A stretch of 64,000 nt of DNA, from positions 43,773-107,772 of the forward strand of contig NZ_CABVHJ010000007.1 of NCBI RefSeq assembly GCF_902497745.1. The letters run 5' to 3'. The notes beneath the pieces were generated by a model that was given only the letters and a program-made list of their open reading frames with translations, had not been told where the DNA came from and did not search any database. This DNA is from Pseudomonas fluorescens (GTDB taxonomy: Bacteria > Pseudomonadota > Gammaproteobacteria > Pseudomonadales > Pseudomonadaceae). Both the position numbers and the translations under genes were made by a program. Positions 17,698 through 27,318 of the stretch are shown piece after piece (position 1 is the first letter of the stretch; every line of letters starts with the position of its first letter).

Positions 17698-17720
17698 GCC
17701 CCGAGGCTTTTCAACGGGGC
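17698..17720 (+). promoter_or_regulatory. Leader hairpin upstream of bamD
   Basis: GCCCCG...CGGGGC forms a 6-bp stem with an 11-nt loop in the bamD leader, about 60 nt before its start codon. No T run follows, so it is not a terminator. Its role is unknown. Confidence 0.3.
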
Positions 17721-17780
17721 GCTCATCATAACAGGACGGCCCCGCCCAAGACAGCGGCCGTCATAGGGACGCAAGCCGCC

Positions 17781-18797
17781 ATGCAAGTGAAACACCTGCT
17801 GCTGATCGCCATCCTCGCATTGACCGCTGCTTGCTCATCGAAGGAAGTCGTAGACGAAAACCTCAGCGAAGCCGAGCTGTATCAGCAGGCTCAGACTGAC
17901 CTGGACAACAATAGCTACACCAGCGCCACAGCCAAGCTGAAGGCTCTGGAGTCGCGTTATCCGTTCGGTCGCTACGCCGATCAGGCACAGCTGGAGCTGA
18001 TCTACGCCAACTACAAGAACGCCGAGCCGGAAGCTGCAAAGTCTGCCGCCGAGCGTTTCATTCGTTTGCACCCGCAGCACCCGAACGTGGATTACGCGTA
18101 CTACCTGAAAGGTCTGACCTCTTTCGACCAGGACGTCGGCCTGCTGGCGCGCTTCCTGCCGCTGGACATGACCAAGCGTGACCCGGGCGCCGCGCGCGAC
18201 TCGTACAACGAGTTCGCCCAGCTGACCAGCCGCTACCCGAACAGCCGCTACGCGCCGGACGCCAAGCAGCGCATGATCTACCTGCGCAACCTGCTGGCGG
18301 CCTACGAAATTCACGTGGCCGACTACTACCTGACCCGTCAGGCCTATGTAGCCGCTGCCAACCGTGGTCGTTACGTGGTGGAAAACTTCCAGGAAACCCC
18401 ATCGGTCGGCGACGGTCTGGCGGTGATGACTGAAGCCTATCAGCGTCTGCACCTGGACGAACTGGCGACCACTAGCCTGGAAACCCTGAAGCTCAACTAC
18501 CCGAACCACCCAAGCCTGCAAGACGGCCAGTTCGTGCCACGGGTTGCCGAAGCCGATAACCGTTCGTTCCTGAGCAAGGCGACTTTGGGTCTGATCGAGT
18601 CGCGTCCACCGCTGCCGCCGGGTGAAACCCGCGCCAACCAGGACGTGCAGAAGCAGTTCCAGGACGCGAAAGACGCGATCCCGAACGAGCTCAAGCCTAA
18701 GGACGAAAACGGTGACGTGATCGAAGAACCAGAGCCTGAGTCGAGCAGCACCGACCGCTCGTGGTTCAGCTACATGACTTTCGGCGTGTTCGACTGA
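17781..18797 (+). CDS. bamD: Outer-membrane protein assembly lipoprotein BamD
   Basis: This 338-residue lipoprotein is the essential BAM-complex partner of BamA in outer-membrane beta-barrel assembly. The signal peptide ends in lipobox LTAAC with the acylated Cys at 18. Tetratricopeptide-like helices fill residues 30-250 ([36 protein letters not shown]). The Pseudomonas type has a longer acidic C-terminus than E. coli BamD (245 aa), ending [13 protein letters not shown] 17781 starts the signal peptide; the longer frame to 17676 is not used. Confidence 0.95.
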   Translation: MQVKHLLLIAILALTAACSSKEVVDENLSEAELYQQAQTDLDNNSYTSATAKLKALESRYPFGRYADQAQLELIYANYKNAEPEAAKSAAERFIRLHPQHPNVDYAYYLKGLTSFDQDVGLLARFLPLDMTKRDPGAARDSYNEFAQLTSRYPNSRYAPDAKQRMIYLRNLLAAYEIHVADYYLTRQAYVAAANRGRYVVENFQETPSVGDGLAVMTEAYQRLHLDELATTSLETLKLNYPNHPSLQDGQFVPRVAEADNRSFLSKATLGLIESRPPLPPGETRANQDVQKQFQDAKDAIPNELKPKDENGDVIEEPEPESSSTDRSWFSYMTFGVFD

Positions 18798-18812
18798 TCG
18801 CACCGGCAGTAC

Positions 18813-18846
18813 AGAAAAGGGAGATCTGCGGATCTCCCTTTTTTAT
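18813..18846 (+). terminator. Terminator of bamD
   Basis: AAAAGGGAGATC-TGCG-GATCTCCCTTTT is a 12-bp stem followed by T residues, 16 bp after the bamD stop. Confidence 0.9.
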
Positions 18847-18923
18847 TGCCGCGCATTAATAGGCTGTGCGCTGGTCGGGAGCTTGGCTAAACTGCCGGAT
18901 CATCAGTCGGAAAGCCGCTCATC

Positions 18924-19166
18924 ATGCTTCGTTTATTGTTCTGGATCGTCGTGATTTTCGCCGCCATATGGTTGTGGCGTAAATTCAAGGCACCCGCCGC
19001 GTCCTCTCAGTCCAATCGCACCCCTCGCGAACAGGACGCTCCACCGATGGTGCGCTGCGCCCATTGCGGCGTGCATCTGCCGCGCGACCGCGCACTGAGC
19101 GTGCAACAACAGTGGTATTGCAGCCAGGCTCACCTTGAGCAAGGCCCGGGTGCCAGTGATCGCTGA
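18924..19166 (+). CDS. PP0621-family small membrane-anchored zinc-ribbon-like protein
   Basis: An 80-residue protein with one N-terminal membrane helix (about 3-19), a polar linker, and a short Cys-rich tail (C45-x2-C48 ... C67) resembling half a zinc ribbon. It resembles the Pseudomonas family called PP0621; function unknown. The gene overlaps the pilS start region and precedes pilS-pilR on the same strand, as in other Pseudomonas. Confidence 0.75.
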   Translation: MLRLLFWIVVIFAAIWLWRKFKAPAASSQSNRTPREQDAPPMVRCAHCGVHLPRDRALSVQQQWYCSQAHLEQGPGASDR

Positions 19167-20745
19167 GGCCGCCAGCGCCAACAGCAAACAGGCGCAGCGC
19201 CTGCTGCGCCTTTATCATCTTTACCGCCTAAGCGTCGGCATCACACTGGTGCTGCTGATCTCCAGCAACATGGACAATCGCCTGCTGACGTCGGCAAACG
19301 ACGAACTGCTGCGCGGCGGCAGTTGGCTGTACCTGATCCTCAACATTTTGCTGGTAGTGTTCCTTGAGAACACCCGACGGCCGGCGCAGCTGTTCAGCCT
19401 GGCCCTCGTCGATGTCCTGCTTTTATGCGGTTTGTTCTTTGCGGCAGGCGGTGTTGGCAGTGCGTTGGGCAATTTGCTGATTGTCTCGGTGGCGATCAGC
19501 AACACCTTGCTACGCCGGCGCATCGGCCTGTTGATCGCCGCCATCGGCGCGCTGGGCATCGTCGGTTCGAGTTTCCTGCTGAGCTTCAACCATCCGCTGA
19601 GCGCCAATGAATACCTGCAAGCCGGCACCCTCGGCGCCCTGTGCTTTGCCGCCTCGTTGTTGGTGCAGGGACTGATACGGCGCCTGGAGGTCAGCGAAAC
19701 ACTGGCCGAACAACGTGCCAGCGAAGTGGTCGGGCTCGAAGCACTCAATGCGCTGATCCTGCAACGCATGCGCACCGGGATTCTGGTCCTCGACGAGGAG
19801 CGCCGGGTGCAACTGGCGAACCACAGCGCACAAACCCTGCTCGCGCAATCTCACCTTCAGGGACATTTGATCGACGACTATTCCAGTGCGCTGGTCGATC
19901 GCCTGCAACTGTGGATGAACAACCCGACCCTGCGCCCGCAAAGCCTGAAAATCCCCGGTAACGGCGTCGAACTGCAGCCGAGCTTCATTGCCCTCGAGCA
20001 AAGCCCCAACCAGCAAACCCTGGTATTTCTCGAAGACCTCGCGCAAATCGCCCAGCAGGCCCAGCAATTGAAACTCGCCGCGCTCGGGCGCTTGACCGCC
20101 GGGATCTCCCACGAAATCCGCAATCCGCTGGGTGCCATCAGTCACGCGGCACAGCTATTGGGGGAGTCCGAGGAACTCGACGGCGCGGATCGGCGTCTGA
20201 CACAGATCATTCAAGACCACTCCCAGCGCATGAACCGAGTCATCGAAAACGTCCTGCAACTGTCCCGGCGCCAACAGAGCGCGCCGCAACGGCTGGATCT
20301 CAAACCGTGGCTGGAGAACTTCGTTGCCGAAAGCCGCGAACAGGCCGGCGAGCGCCAGCAGATTCATCTGCGGATCAATTCAGGGGACTTCACCACGCTG
20401 ATGGACCCCAACCAGCTCACGCAGATTCTCGACAATCTGTTACGCAACGGCTGGCGCCACAGCGCGCTGCTGCACGATCAGGCGCAAGTCTGGCTGGCCC
20501 TGTTCAGCGATCCCGACAGCCAGCTGGCGGTCCTCGAAGTGCAAGACAACGGCCCCGGCGTCCCTGCCGATGAACAGGCGCATCTGTTCGAACCGTTTTT
20601 CACCACCAGCAGCCAGGGCACCGGCCTTGGGCTTTATCTGTCCCGTGAGCTGTGCGAAAGCAACCAAGCGCGCCTAGACTTTCAATCACGCCAAGGCGGC
20701 GGCTGCTTTCGCATCACCTTTGCTCACGGACGGAAACAAAGTTGA
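19156..20745 (+). CDS. pilS: Type IV pilus sensor histidine kinase PilS
   Basis: This 529-residue kinase has six membrane helices in residues 20-180, a PAS-like region, a HisKA domain with phospho-acceptor H319 in GISHEIRNPLGAISHAAQLL, and an ATPase domain with N-box and DNGPGVP. Using the GTG at 19156, the histidine falls at 319, the number reported for P. aeruginosa PilS, which supports this start over TTG 19135. PilS senses pilin in the membrane and phosphorylates PilR. It overlaps the upstream gene by 11 bp and the pilR TTG by 4 bp. Confidence 0.92.
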   Translation: MIAEAASANSKQAQRLLRLYHLYRLSVGITLVLLISSNMDNRLLTSANDELLRGGSWLYLILNILLVVFLENTRRPAQLFSLALVDVLLLCGLFFAAGGVGSALGNLLIVSVAISNTLLRRRIGLLIAAIGALGIVGSSFLLSFNHPLSANEYLQAGTLGALCFAASLLVQGLIRRLEVSETLAEQRASEVVGLEALNALILQRMRTGILVLDEERRVQLANHSAQTLLAQSHLQGHLIDDYSSALVDRLQLWMNNPTLRPQSLKIPGNGVELQPSFIALEQSPNQQTLVFLEDLAQIAQQAQQLKLAALGRLTAGISHEIRNPLGAISHAAQLLGESEELDGADRRLTQIIQDHSQRMNRVIENVLQLSRRQQSAPQRLDLKPWLENFVAESREQAGERQQIHLRINSGDFTTLMDPNQLTQILDNLLRNGWRHSALLHDQAQVWLALFSDPDSQLAVLEVQDNGPGVPADEQAHLFEPFFTTSSQGTGLGLYLSRELCESNQARLDFQSRQGGGCFRITFAHGRKQS

Positions 20746-22088
20746 ATACCAGCCCACGGCAAAAAATTCTTATCGTCGACGACGAACCGGATATCCGCGA
20801 ACTCCTGGAAATCACCTTGGGACGGATGAAACTCGACACCTACAGCGCGCGCAATCTGGCTGAAGCCCAAGCGCTGTTGCATCGCGAAACATTCGACCTG
20901 TGCCTGACCGACATGCGCCTGCCCGACGGCACGGGGCTGGAACTGGTGCAGCATATTCAGCAGCGTTATCCACAACTCCCCGTGGCGATGATCACCGCCT
21001 ATGGCAGCCTGGAAACGGCGATCAACGCCTTGAAGGCAGGCGCATTCGACTTCCTGACCAAACCAGTGGACCTCACGCGCTTGCGCGAACTGGTCGGCAC
21101 GGCCCTGCGCATGTCGGCGGCAGGAGGCAGCTCTACCTCGATTGATCGACGCTTGCTCGGCGATTCAGCGCCGATGCGCAACCTGCGCAAACAGATCGAC
21201 AAACTCGCCCGCAGCCAGGCACCGGTGTACATCAGCGGCGAATCCGGCAGCGGTAAAGAACTGGTCGCGCGACTGATCCACGAACAGGGGCCGCGCGCCA
21301 GCCAGCCGTTCGTACCAGTGAACTGCGGGGCGATTCCCTCGGAACTGATGGAAAGCGAGTTTTTTGGTCATCGCAAAGGCAGTTTCACCGGCGCAGTCGA
21401 GGACAAACCCGGGCTGTTTCAGGCGGCCCATGGCGGCACCCTGTTTCTCGATGAAGTGGCGGATTTGCCGCTGTCGATGCAGGTAAAACTGCTGCGCGCG
21501 ATTCAGGAAAAAGCCGTGCGCAGCGTCGGCGGGCAACAGGAAAGCGTGGTCGATGTGCGAATTCTCTGCGCCACGCACAAAGACCTTGATGCCGAAGTCG
21601 CGGCCGAGCGTTTTCGTCAGGACCTTTATTACCGCTTGAACGTGATCGAACTGCGCGTGCCGTCGCTGCGTGAGCGCCGTGATGACATTGAAGTGCTGGC
21701 AGCGCATATGCTCAAGCGTTTGGCCAACGACACCGGCCAACCGGCAGCACGCTTGCATCCGCAGGCGTTGGAAGCGCTGAAGAATTACCGGTTTCCGGGG
21801 AATGTGCGGGAGCTGGAGAACGTTCTCGAACGGGCGCACACCTTGTGTGAAAACCGTACGATCGAGGCAGAGGATTTGCGCTTGAGCGAAGGCAACTGCG
21901 CGGCAGATGGCGGCATTGCCGATCTGACCCAGATCGATAATCTGGAAGATTATCTGGAGAACGTCGAACGCAAACTCATCTTGCAGGCGCTGGAGGAGAC
22001 GCGCTGGAATCGTACGGCGGCGGCGCAGCGGTTGAGTCTGTCGTTTCGGTCGATGCGCTACAGACTGAAAAAACTCGGTCTGGATTAA
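20742..22088 (+). CDS. pilR: Type IV pilus response regulator PilR (sigma54 activator)
   Basis: This 448-residue NtrC-family regulator has a receiver domain with phospho-acceptor D57 (LTDMRLP), an AAA+ domain with Walker A GESGSGKE (166-173) and the sigma54-contacting loop GSFTGA (213-218), and a Fis-type helix-turn-helix at the C-terminus. It activates pilA from RpoN promoters. The start is TTG 20742, overlapping the pilS stop (TTGA), preceded by ACGGA. A long inverted repeat follows the stop. Confidence 0.95.
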   Translation: MNTSPRQKILIVDDEPDIRELLEITLGRMKLDTYSARNLAEAQALLHRETFDLCLTDMRLPDGTGLELVQHIQQRYPQLPVAMITAYGSLETAINALKAGAFDFLTKPVDLTRLRELVGTALRMSAAGGSSTSIDRRLLGDSAPMRNLRKQIDKLARSQAPVYISGESGSGKELVARLIHEQGPRASQPFVPVNCGAIPSELMESEFFGHRKGSFTGAVEDKPGLFQAAHGGTLFLDEVADLPLSMQVKLLRAIQEKAVRSVGGQQESVVDVRILCATHKDLDAEVAAERFRQDLYYRLNVIELRVPSLRERRDDIEVLAAHMLKRLANDTGQPAARLHPQALEALKNYRFPGNVRELENVLERAHTLCENRTIEAEDLRLSEGNCAADGGIADLTQIDNLEDYLENVERKLILQALEETRWNRTAAAQRLSLSFRSMRYRLKKLGLD

Positions 22089-22092
22089 ATCC

Positions 22093-22168
22093 TAAAAAAT
22101 CGCAGCCTTCGGCAGCTCCTACAGGAAACGCATTCCAATGTAGGAGCTGCCGAAGGCTGCGATCTTTT
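22093..22168. repeat. Inverted repeat / shared terminator of pilR and thiO
   Basis: Two arms of about 25 bp (GATCGCAGCCTTCGGCAGCT-type) face each other around about 15 bp. This is the second REP family of the window, also seen singly at 39603 and 47653. A T-rich tail on the plus strand suggests that it also terminates pilR. Confidence 0.8.
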
Positions 22169-22177
22169 GATCTTGCT

Positions 22178-23278
22178 TTAAATGCGACCCTCAGGCGCAT
22201 ACGGCGCCGGATCAATAATGGGCGCGCGCCCAAGCATCACATCGGCAAACAACTGACACGACGCCGGCGCCAGCACCAGCCCATTGCGGTAATGCCCGCA
22301 GTTCAACCACAACCCGTCGAACCCCGGCACCCGGCCAATATACGGAATGCCCTCCGGCGAGCCGGGACGCAACCCCGCCCAGTGCCCGACCACTTCGGCA
22401 TCGGCCAACGCTGGCAATAACTCCACTGCCGAAGCCTTGAGGCTTTCCAGCGCCACATCGGTTGGCGTCTTGTCGTAGCCTTCGTGCTCCAGCGTGCTGC
22501 CGATCAGAATATGGCCATCTCGGCGCGGGATCGCATAACGGCCCTTGGCCAATACCATGCTCGGCAGAAAATCCGCCGCACACTTGTAGAGAATCATCTG
22601 GCCTTTGACCGGTTCGACCGGCAGCGTCAGGTCCAGCGTCTTGAGCAGATCCCCGCTCCACGCCCCCGCGGTCAGTACGACCTGATCACCGTTGATCACG
22701 CCCCTCGACGTCTCGACGCCAATAACTCGCCCGTTCTCGCCGACAAACCCGCTGACCTCACACTGCTCGTGAATGGTCACGTTCGGCAGTGCCTGCAACG
22801 CCGCTTTCAGCGACTTGACCAGACGCGGATTACGCACGTTGGCGACATCCGCCATGTAGATCGCCCGGGAGAAACCGCCACCGAGGACCGGTACCGCATC
22901 ATGCGCCGCCGAGATATCCACAGCCCGCAACGGGCGGTTTTCCCGCTCGGCCCAGGCCAGCGCTTCGGCTTCATCGTCCAGATCCAGCCAGTACAGGCCG
23001 GTGGTGTGTACTTCAGGATCCACCCCGGTGTCAGCGAACAAACGCTCGCCGAGCTGTGGATAAAAGTCCTGGGACCAGTGCGCCAGCGCGGTAACCGCCG
23101 GGCTATAGCGCCACGGATACAACGGCGAAACGATACCGCCGCCGGCCCAGGACGATTCCTGGCCGAGGTTCGAACGATCGAGCAGCACCACACTGCGCAC
23201 TTCGGAGGCGAGATTGTAGGCGGTCAGCAGGCCAATCACCCCGCCACCGACAATCACCACTTGCTGTTGCCTGGTCAT
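22178..23278 (-). CDS. thiO: Glycine oxidase ThiO
   Basis: This 366-residue FAD-dependent D-amino-acid oxidase-like enzyme makes iminoglycine for the thiazole of thiamine. The FAD fold GGGVIG is at residues 11-16, followed by the family pattern ESSWAGGGIVSPLYPWRY and the C-terminal HWAGLRPGSPEGIPYIG and GHYRNGLVLAP. It lies 57 bp downstream of pilE on the same strand; the same neighbour is found in P. aeruginosa next to pilSR and fimT. Confidence 0.92.
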   Translation of the reverse strand: MTRQQQVVIVGGGVIGLLTAYNLASEVRSVVLLDRSNLGQESSWAGGGIVSPLYPWRYSPAVTALAHWSQDFYPQLGERLFADTGVDPEVHTTGLYWLDLDDEAEALAWAERENRPLRAVDISAAHDAVPVLGGGFSRAIYMADVANVRNPRLVKSLKAALQALPNVTIHEQCEVSGFVGENGRVIGVETSRGVINGDQVVLTAGAWSGDLLKTLDLTLPVEPVKGQMILYKCAADFLPSMVLAKGRYAIPRRDGHILIGSTLEHEGYDKTPTDVALESLKASAVELLPALADAEVVGHWAGLRPGSPEGIPYIGRVPGFDGLWLNCGHYRNGLVLAPASCQLFADVMLGRAPIIDPAPYAPEGRI

Positions 23279-23335
23279 GTTTGATCCAACCGTAAAAAAG
23301 ACAGTGGGCGCAAAAGGCGCCCGAAAGAAAGCGTC

Positions 23336-23737
23336 TCAGCGGCCCCAGCAATCCTTGGTGGTCAGCCCGGTAGTCGCGTTGTTCATGCTTCTGACACCGG
23401 TGTTGGTCAGGGTGAAGTCCCCGCACTTGTCGGTGGCCATGGAGGTACCCACTTTACGGGTAGCGGTCAGCAGGAAGGTTTGGTCGGCAATGGTCGGGGT
23501 GAGGGTGTAGAAATCATTGCCCGTGCTGAGTCCGGTGACATTGGTGTAGGTATTGTTTCGGGTGTAGAACCGCTCGAGGGTCTGCGCCTGCTCCGAAAGC
23601 AGAGACACCACTTCGGCGCGACGGCCCTTTTTCAGGTACTCGGTATAGCTCGGTGCGACGATGGTGATGACGATCCCGATGATCGCAATCACGATCATGA
23701 TTTCGATCAGGGTGAAGCCTCGGTTGGATCTGCGCAT
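23336..23737 (-). CDS. pilE: Type IV minor pilin PilE
   Basis: This 133-residue prepilin has the leader MRRSNRG, cleaved after Gly7 before FTLIEIMIVIAIIGIVITI (Glu at +5). It has two cysteines, C111 and C130, that can close a C-terminal loop. PilE joins the core minor pilins FimU-PilV-PilW-PilX to the major pilin during initiation of the fibre. It lies 15 bp after pilY1, with no room for pilY2, which separates them in P. aeruginosa. Confidence 0.92.
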   Translation of the reverse strand: MRRSNRGFTLIEIMIVIAIIGIVITIVAPSYTEYLKKGRRAEVVSLLSEQAQTLERFYTRNNTYTNVTGLSTGNDFYTLTPTIADQTFLLTATRKVGTSMATDKCGDFTLTNTGVRSMNNATTGLTTKDCWGR

Positions 23738-23752
23738 GCCTCAAACTCTCGC

Positions 23753-26700
23753 TTACTGTATTTGTCGCCACATGATACGACGGCTGCCACCGCCGGATTT
23801 TTCCACTAGTGTGGTAATGCCACCGCTGGAATCGTTGACAATCTTGCGTGTGGCACCGTTGACGATGGCATTCAGGGTCGGAATGCCGCCGGTGAACACC
23901 ACGCCACTGGAAATCGTGTCATTGCTGTCGACCACGCCATCGGCGTTGGTGTCGAGCACCGCGTAGTTGAGCATCTTACCGCTGAACGCATCGAGTTCGA
24001 CCAGTTTGCCGGTGCCAAAACTGGAACAGGGGTCGGTGGTATCGACGCTCGCGGTGGTAAAGATGATCCGCCCAAGCACCAGACTGGCCTGATTGATAAC
24101 GCGCTCGCCAGTCAGCGCGTTGTTATACACCAAGGGCAGGTACCAGCCCTTCTCTCCCGGATAGGTCGTGTCGTTCTGCGTCGTCGTCACGAACTGCCCG
24201 GTACTGCCGGAGAACACGCCAGTAACCGCCTGCGCCTGCAAACTGCTGACGGTGAGCTGCCCGGAGCCGCCATCGGCATCCCACACCGAATAGAACGCCT
24301 GCAAATCCTTGTTGGTCTTGTCAGCCGTCTCGTTGAATTTACCGGTGCCAACGAAGATCTGTTTGCCGCCGAGCGAGTTGTCCGCCAGCAGCGGTTGCGC
24401 GGTGATCGGTTGAGTCGCCCCACCCGCCGTCGTGAACAGCGGCTTGCCGGAAAATGCCACGCCCCAGCTATCCGTCGATGTCGCGCTCAGATCGAATTTC
24501 CACAGGCGCCCTTTCAAGTCGCCGCCATAAGCGGCCTGCACCACGTTCGAAGAATTGACCTTGAGTTTTACCGACGACAAGCCATTGGTGGTTTCCGTGC
24601 TGTCGATGACGATTTTCTTGATCAGCGAACCATCACGTACGTCCAGCACATACAACGCCGCCACGCCGGAGTTGCTGCCGTAACCGTTGGCAATGAAAGC
24701 CGCCCAGCGACCATCGGCCAAGCGTGCCACTTCCGGGCGTGCGTAGGCATAACCCAGATCATTGAAAGCGTTGGCGGTGCTTGCAGTCGCCGGCGCACTG
24801 ACCTCCCACAACGCACGCAAAACGTTACCCGCCGAAGCGTCGAACAGTTGCAGCGCGTAGAACGTCTTACCTCCGGCACCGGTTCCGCCGATGGCCAGGG
24901 TTTTCCATGCGCTATTGAGCTGGGCGTCATACACGCCCACTTGGCCGTCGACCAGAAACTTGTGGCTGACACCGTTGATGTAGTTCGGATCGGCAATCAG
25001 CCGCAGCGACGGCAATACGCTGGAGGGCATATAAGCGTAACGACGGCTGCCGTTGGCCGAGTTGATGACGTTGACGAAACCGTCGTTGGCGTTCACCACC
25101 AGACTGGCATTCATGTTTGCCGCTTTGGTGGTCAGGTAAGCGGTGTACGTGGTGTCGCCCGACAGATCGGAGGCTGTCTTGTCCGTCGGTGAGGCCAGCA
25201 CCAACGGCGAGTTGATGATGTCGCCGAGCAGCACGCTACGCACTTTGAGCCCGTTCTTGTTGGTGCCTTTGCTCCACTCCAGCAGATCACTGCCGGAGAT
25301 GCCGGTGGGCAGGCCTTGGCTGAGTGTCGTCTGCTGGGGCGCGGAGAAATTACCGTAGGCCAGCGCAACGGCGGCGTTGCTTGTAGTGTTCCACGACTGA
25401 TAGGTCGGTGCGGTCGCACTCGGTACGATAGTGGTGTCAGTGGTCCAGAGCACCGCAGAGGTATTCACCGCTCCGGATGCATTGAAGCCGAAGGACTTGA
25501 TCGTACCGCGCCAGTCCTTGGGGTCGTAACTAGTCTGAAAGTAACTGGTGCCGCTCGCCAGTGTGGTGCCGCTGGTGACACCACTACCGCCGGAACCGGC
25601 CTTGGAAGTGATATCACTCAACGCCGATGACAACGCGGCGTTGAGCCCGGTGCTGTCAGTCGCCTGGTAATACCGGCCCTGTCCGTAACTGGCCGCGTCC
25701 GACAGCATGTCATTGTCGGCGGTGAAGCCCACGGTATAGGTGTTCATATTCTGCTTGGGAAAATCCACCGCGTTCCAACTCTTGCCCGCCGCGTCGGTAC
25801 CGGTCGAGCGCATGTCGATATCGAAGGCGAACTTGGCGATGTCATCCAGATACAACGTATCCCCTTCTTTGTCGCCAAAGAGGTTGTTACCGTCATTGCT
25901 GACACCGTCCCAGTTCGGTAACCGGCTGCCGCCCAATGGGTCGTTGCTCGGAAAGGTTCGGTCGAAGGTCGGCAAGCCATCGGTTATCACCACGCCATAA
26001 TTTTTCTGGCAGCGGTACTGGATCGGACTGGTGTAGGTCGCGGGCGTGCTGTTGTAGTACGGCGCCATGCCGCGCATGTAGCGGGTGATTTCATAGTAGG
26101 TTTCTGCCAACGGGGTGTTGGCCACGGCACTCAAACCATTGATCGATGAGATCAGCGCGTTGTAGTTGGTGTCTGCCTGCGCCTGCGTGACGCTCCCGGA
26201 CACCGGCGCCAAGTCGCTGATCGAGCGGGCGATATAACCGCCATTACCAGAGTCGTTGTTGGTGACCGGGTTGAACGTCGACAGGCCAATACGCAAAGTG
26301 CGATTGCTGGTGACCAGTGCCGTCGACACGTTGCGAGCAACGTTGATGCGGTAGTCGTTGGGAATCGCCCCTGTGGTGAAATCGCGCGTGCCATTGTTGA
26401 TGGCCAGACTGACGACGTAGGAAATGTAATCGCCTGTATATCGCGTATTGCCGCCACCCACAGGGTCCGGCAGTTTCAGACACAGTGGCGCGACACTGTT
26501 GTTGTAAAACGCGTACGCGCCACCCGAACACCCGGAGGTCGGAAGGCTTGATAAAAACACAGGATCGCCTGTGATCGTTGGCGCGTTCAGAGGGGTGCAT
26601 AACCCGAGAAACGCGTTGCATTGCCGGGCCGGGGTGCGATCAGCCGTCGGATCGAATCCGGCCGCATAAATGATGCTGTTCATACTCCCCGAATCGTCGA

Positions 26701-26842
26701 TCAGCAGCATGACGTTGGGTGGTACCGCCGCCGCACTCAACAGCGGCGAATCGGAAGGCGTGAACGCATACGCCGGCGCGGCCAGATAAAAGCTCAGCAG
26801 CATGCCGATCAACAGAGGCATGCAGCGCTCAATACTTCGCAT
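23753..26842 (-). CDS. pilY1: Type IV pilus tip adhesin PilY1
   Basis: This 1029-residue secreted protein has a signal peptide (about 26 residues, ending APAYA), a von Willebrand A-like N-terminal region with the metal site DDSGSM, and a C-terminal beta-propeller with a calcium loop (DTNADGVVDSND) that governs pilus extension and retraction. It sits at the tip with the minor pilins, acts in adhesion and surface sensing, and is somewhat shorter than the P. aeruginosa protein (1161). ATG 26842 has GGAGAG at proper spacing and overlaps the 3' end of pilX by 14 bp. Confidence 0.92.
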   Translation of the reverse strand: MRSIERCMPLLIGMLLSFYLAAPAYAFTPSDSPLLSAAAVPPNVMLLIDDSGSMNSIIYAAGFDPTADRTPARQCNAFLGLCTPLNAPTITGDPVFLSSLPTSGCSGGAYAFYNNSVAPLCLKLPDPVGGGNTRYTGDYISYVVSLAINNGTRDFTTGAIPNDYRINVARNVSTALVTSNRTLRIGLSTFNPVTNNDSGNGGYIARSISDLAPVSGSVTQAQADTNYNALISSINGLSAVANTPLAETYYEITRYMRGMAPYYNSTPATYTSPIQYRCQKNYGVVITDGLPTFDRTFPSNDPLGGSRLPNWDGVSNDGNNLFGDKEGDTLYLDDIAKFAFDIDMRSTGTDAAGKSWNAVDFPKQNMNTYTVGFTADNDMLSDAASYGQGRYYQATDSTGLNAALSSALSDITSKAGSGGSGVTSGTTLASGTSYFQTSYDPKDWRGTIKSFGFNASGAVNTSAVLWTTDTTIVPSATAPTYQSWNTTSNAAVALAYGNFSAPQQTTLSQGLPTGISGSDLLEWSKGTNKNGLKVRSVLLGDIINSPLVLASPTDKTASDLSGDTTYTAYLTTKAANMNASLVVNANDGFVNVINSANGSRRYAYMPSSVLPSLRLIADPNYINGVSHKFLVDGQVGVYDAQLNSAWKTLAIGGTGAGGKTFYALQLFDASAGNVLRALWEVSAPATASTANAFNDLGYAYARPEVARLADGRWAAFIANGYGSNSGVAALYVLDVRDGSLIKKIVIDSTETTNGLSSVKLKVNSSNVVQAAYGGDLKGRLWKFDLSATSTDSWGVAFSGKPLFTTAGGATQPITAQPLLADNSLGGKQIFVGTGKFNETADKTNKDLQAFYSVWDADGGSGQLTVSSLQAQAVTGVFSGSTGQFVTTTQNDTTYPGEKGWYLPLVYNNALTGERVINQASLVLGRIIFTTASVDTTDPCSSFGTGKLVELDAFSGKMLNYAVLDTNADGVVDSNDTISSGVVFTGGIPTLNAIVNGATRKIVNDSSGGITTLVEKSGGGSRRIMWRQIQ

Positions 26843-27308
26843 AAACACTCTCCACCACGCTACGCGAATTGCCGGCGATGCCGACCGCTGTAACCCGATA
26901 CAACGTCGCCGAGGTGTTGCTCGGCACGTTCACCGCCGTGAGCGTGGTGCCGATATTCTGCACACCATAGAAACCATTGCCGGCGGAGATCCAGGTCACC
27001 CCGGAAGTCGAGTTGAGCCCCGCCGCGCTGACCACTGACGACTCCGCTGGCGGCGCGCATTGCGTGATACCGCTGCACACAGCCAGCGAATAACTGTCCA
27101 GTTGCACCGCACTTTCGCCAATGCGCAACGCCGCCTCGGCAGTCTGAAACGACTGATTACGCAGACTCACGCTGCCGGCCATTTTTTCCTGCAGGTTGGC
27201 GCTCTGCATCGACGACAGACCAATCAGGGTCAGCAACAAGAGGAATACCAGACTGACCAGCAAGACCATGCCGTGCTGCGCCTGACGGGTGTGAAGAGAA
27301 ATCCTCAT
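26829..27308 (-). CDS. pilX: Type IV minor pilin PilX
   Basis: This 159-residue minor pilin has the leader ending in Gly13 followed by MVLLVSLVFLLLLTLIG. The +5 position is Val rather than Glu, an exception tolerated in PilX/GspK-like tip subunits. The downstream QSANLQEKMAGS and FQTAEAALRIGE are typical of PilX. ATG 27308 lies 10 bp past the pilW stop; the longer frame (27347) runs into pilW. It overlaps pilY1. Confidence 0.9.
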   Translation of the reverse strand: MRISLHTRQAQHGMVLLVSLVFLLLLTLIGLSSMQSANLQEKMAGSVSLRNQSFQTAEAALRIGESAVQLDSYSLAVCSGITQCAPPAESSVVSAAGLNSTSGVTWISAGNGFYGVQNIGTTLTAVNVPSNTSATLYRVTAVGIAGNSRSVVESVYAKY

Positions 27309-27318
27309 CAGCGCGCCC

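Noticed and set aside
20652..20741. Upstream extension of pilR
   Set aside because: It lies wholly inside pilS; TTG 20742 overlaps the pilS stop, has a ribosome-binding site and gives the normal receiver-domain start.
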